In this document: positions 59,592-61,045 of the stretch, in pieces | How the letters are laid out: each line of letters starts with the position of its first letter | How positions within the stretch are numbered: the stretch's first letter is position 1 | Source of the DNA: Cellvibrionaceae bacterium | GTDB taxonomy: Bacteria; Pseudomonadota; Gammaproteobacteria; Pseudomonadales; Cellvibrionaceae | Length of the DNA: 61,045 nucleotides | Assembly (NCBI GenBank): GCA_002707785.1 | Contig: PANW01000065.1 | Coordinates: 2,288 to 63,332, forward strand | Reading direction: 5' to 3' | Made by a program: the position numbers and the translations under genes | The notes under the pieces: generated by a model | The model's input: the letters and a program-made list of their open reading frames with translations, nothing else | Told to the model about the DNA's origin: nothing | Databases searched by the model: none

Positions 59592-60416
59592 TTGCAGCAA
59601 GCGATCAATCTAATACCCGCAAGCAGTGCATGGATGATATGGCGTTACGCGCTCTTTCTGGCGGTAGTGGGCTTAGCGGCCTTGTCTTCGGCAGCCCATG
59701 CGCAGTCGCTCGCGGATACCTTGGAGACTATTCGTCCCAGCGTGGTGAGCGTGGGGACTTTGCGGCCGGTCAAGCGAGTGGGCACTAAAAGCCCACCGAT
59801 AAGATTTATGGGCACGGGATTTGTGGTAGGTAGCGGCGAATATGTGATTACCAATGCCCATGTTCTGCCTAAGGATCTCGATCGAGATAACGATGAAGTC
59901 TTGGTGGTGTTCAGCGGTCGGGGCAAACAAGCCAAACCTCATAAAGTTGTGGTGGTAGAAACGGATGCTGTTCACGATGTTGCGTTGCTGCGTTTGGAAG
60001 ATCGGCGTCTACCGGCACTGACCTTGTCGACACCGGGCTTTATTCGCGAGGGCAGCGAGGTGGCGTTTACGGGGTTTCCGCTGGGTATGGTGTTGGGGCT
60101 CTATCCGGTCACCAACAAGACCATCGTATCTGCGATCACGCCGTTTGTGATGCCTGCCTTGTCTTCTAATTTACTGACGCCGGCGCAGATAAAGCGTTTA
60201 AATACCCCGTTTGAAGTCTATCAATTGGACGCCATTGCTTATCCCGGTAACAGCGGTAGTCCGGTCTATCACAGTGACAGCGGCGAGGTGATTGGTATTG
60301 TGAACAGCGTGTTTGTGAAAGAAAGCAAAGAGGGCGTGCTAGCGAAACCGTCAGCCATTACCTACGCGATACCGGTGCGTTATATTCTCGATCTATTGCG
60401 CAGGGCCGAGCGCTGA
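59592..60416 (+). CDS. Exported trypsin-like serine protease
   Basis: A 274-residue S1/DegP-like protease without PDZ domain. Signal peptide about residues 14-38 (ending SSAAHA), His in VITNAHVLP (about 92), Asp in VHDVALLRLE (about 127), Ser in YPGNSGSPVYH (about 221). The triad is complete. TTG 59592 has GAGGGAA upstream. The stop overlaps the ATG of the phosphatase gene (TGATG), so the two are coupled. Confidence 0.85.
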   Translation: MQQAINLIPASSAWMIWRYALFLAVVGLAALSSAAHAQSLADTLETIRPSVVSVGTLRPVKRVGTKSPPIRFMGTGFVVGSGEYVITNAHVLPKDLDRDNDEVLVVFSGRGKQAKPHKVVVVETDAVHDVALLRLEDRRLPALTLSTPGFIREGSEVAFTGFPLGMVLGLYPVTNKTIVSAITPFVMPALSSNLLTPAQIKRLNTPFEVYQLDAIAYPGNSGSPVYHSDSGEVIGIVNSVFVKESKEGVLAKPSAITYAIPVRYILDLLRRAER

Positions 60417-61003
60417 TGTCATGGCGACAGTGGTTTCAGCGACGATCGAGTCAACGCGCCCGCGTACGAGTGCTGTTTGTGTGTACCGCCAACGTTTGTC
60501 GCTCGCCATTGGCAGAAGCGCTGCTGCGACACCAGGGGCAAGCCTATGCCGATCAATTTGAGTTAACGGTGGATTCTTGTGGCATTCAAGCAGGTGCTGC
60601 GTCATTGCCACCAGATCCTAGAGCCAGAAAAGTGGCGCAGCAGGCGGGCGTTAGCTTAAAGGGTATTAAATCGCGAAAACTGGAGATTCGCGATTATTAC
60701 GACTTCGATCTTATCTTGGCGATGGATAAAGGGCATTTGCAGGTATTAAAAGATAATTGCCCTGAGGATTCCTTGGCCGATATACAGCTGTTGGGATGCT
60801 ACCGCCATTCGACACCCGTGGCGCTGGTAGAGGGCCAATTGCCTGCATCAGGCGCGGGAGAAAAACGACAGCGGGAGCAAGACGAAATTCCCGATCCCTA
60901 TTATGGCAATCAAAAATCGTTTCACCGTGTGTTTGAGTTGTTGCAGCCGGCGGTAGCGGCGGTGTTAACAGAGCTGTCGCAATCTACTAACATGTCACAG
61001 TAG
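60416..61003 (+). CDS. Low-molecular-weight protein tyrosine phosphatase
   Basis: A 195-residue phosphatase. The P-loop VLFVCTANVCRSPLAEALL carries the C-x5-R motif (Cys near residue 23), and the general acid is the Asp in DEIPDPYYG (about 160). An N-terminal extension of about 17 residues and an insertion before the acid (ASGAGEKRQREQ) make it longer than typical LMW-PTPs. Its target is unknown; family members act on tyrosine-phosphorylated or arginine-phosphorylated proteins. The gene ends 42 bases before the window ends. Confidence 0.85.
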   Translation: MSWRQWFQRRSSQRARVRVLFVCTANVCRSPLAEALLRHQGQAYADQFELTVDSCGIQAGAASLPPDPRARKVAQQAGVSLKGIKSRKLEIRDYYDFDLILAMDKGHLQVLKDNCPEDSLADIQLLGCYRHSTPVALVEGQLPASGAGEKRQREQDEIPDPYYGNQKSFHRVFELLQPAVAAVLTELSQSTNMSQ

Positions 61004-61045
61004 CGCCTTGATGGGTATGGGCGCGTCATACACTCCTATTCTTAT

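Noticed and set aside
1-61045. CRISPR arrays, tRNA or rRNA genes, insertion sequences, integrases, T6SS structural genes
   Set aside because: None seen on either strand; the repeats present are short tandem arrays and inverted repeats only.

Overview
The window looks like a chromosomal segment of a marine-type gammaproteobacterium near Pseudomonadales/Cellvibrionales. The evidence is an MSHA pilus operon (mshD-O-P-Q), gcvR, tusA, epmC, xni, pdxB, dusA and a Pseudomonas-like mlaA / PilZ / rssB / rssC block. I cannot name the genus. No rRNA, tRNA, insertion sequence, integrase or CRISPR array was seen.

Layout. 0-5.2 kb: distal half of an MSHA pilus operon. 5.3-17 kb: housekeeping genes, including a tight chain of gamma-glutamylcyclotransferase, epmC, xni and pdxB, then an ATP-NAD kinase-like gene coupled to an RlmI-like methyltransferase. 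17.2-19.3 kb: a bufferin-type copper-binding RiPP operon (bufA with eight EGKCG motifs, bufB, bufC). 19.5-26.2 kb: porin, secreted protein, mlaA, PilZ, rssB-rssC, TerB-like, dusA. 26.4-32.5 kb: AraC-type regulator facing a TonB receptor, amidase and saccharopine-dehydrogenase-like genes, with direct repeats 21 bp apart in the divergent promoter.

From 33 to 58 kb lies a cluster I do not recognise as a described system. It holds an ECF-like sigma factor with a membrane anti-sigma-like partner, an LPP20 lipoprotein, an LPP20/DUF4384-like lipoprotein, a 640-residue Ala/Gln/Ser coiled-coil protein, a dynamin-like protein that has lost its GTPase motifs, a transglutaminase-like protein, small membrane proteins, an Hsp70, a PP2C phosphatase, an Rhs/YD-repeat protein, a membrane Ser/Thr kinase with a J-domain-like N-terminus, three paralogous lipoproteins and several secreted proteins. 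Eight of its transcription units carry, in the sense orientation, a TGTCC[C/T/G]TC[T/C][A/T] element preceded 16-17 bases upstream by GTT (GTG in one). I infer a sigma-factor-specific promoter that ties the genes into one regulon.

The same cluster contains many single-base homopolymer indels, an in-frame TGA, and one gene broken in three places. Either it is decaying or length-varying, or the assembly has residual indel errors; read data would decide. 58.2-61 kb: parallel beta-helix protein, trypsin-like protease and low-molecular-weight phosphatase.
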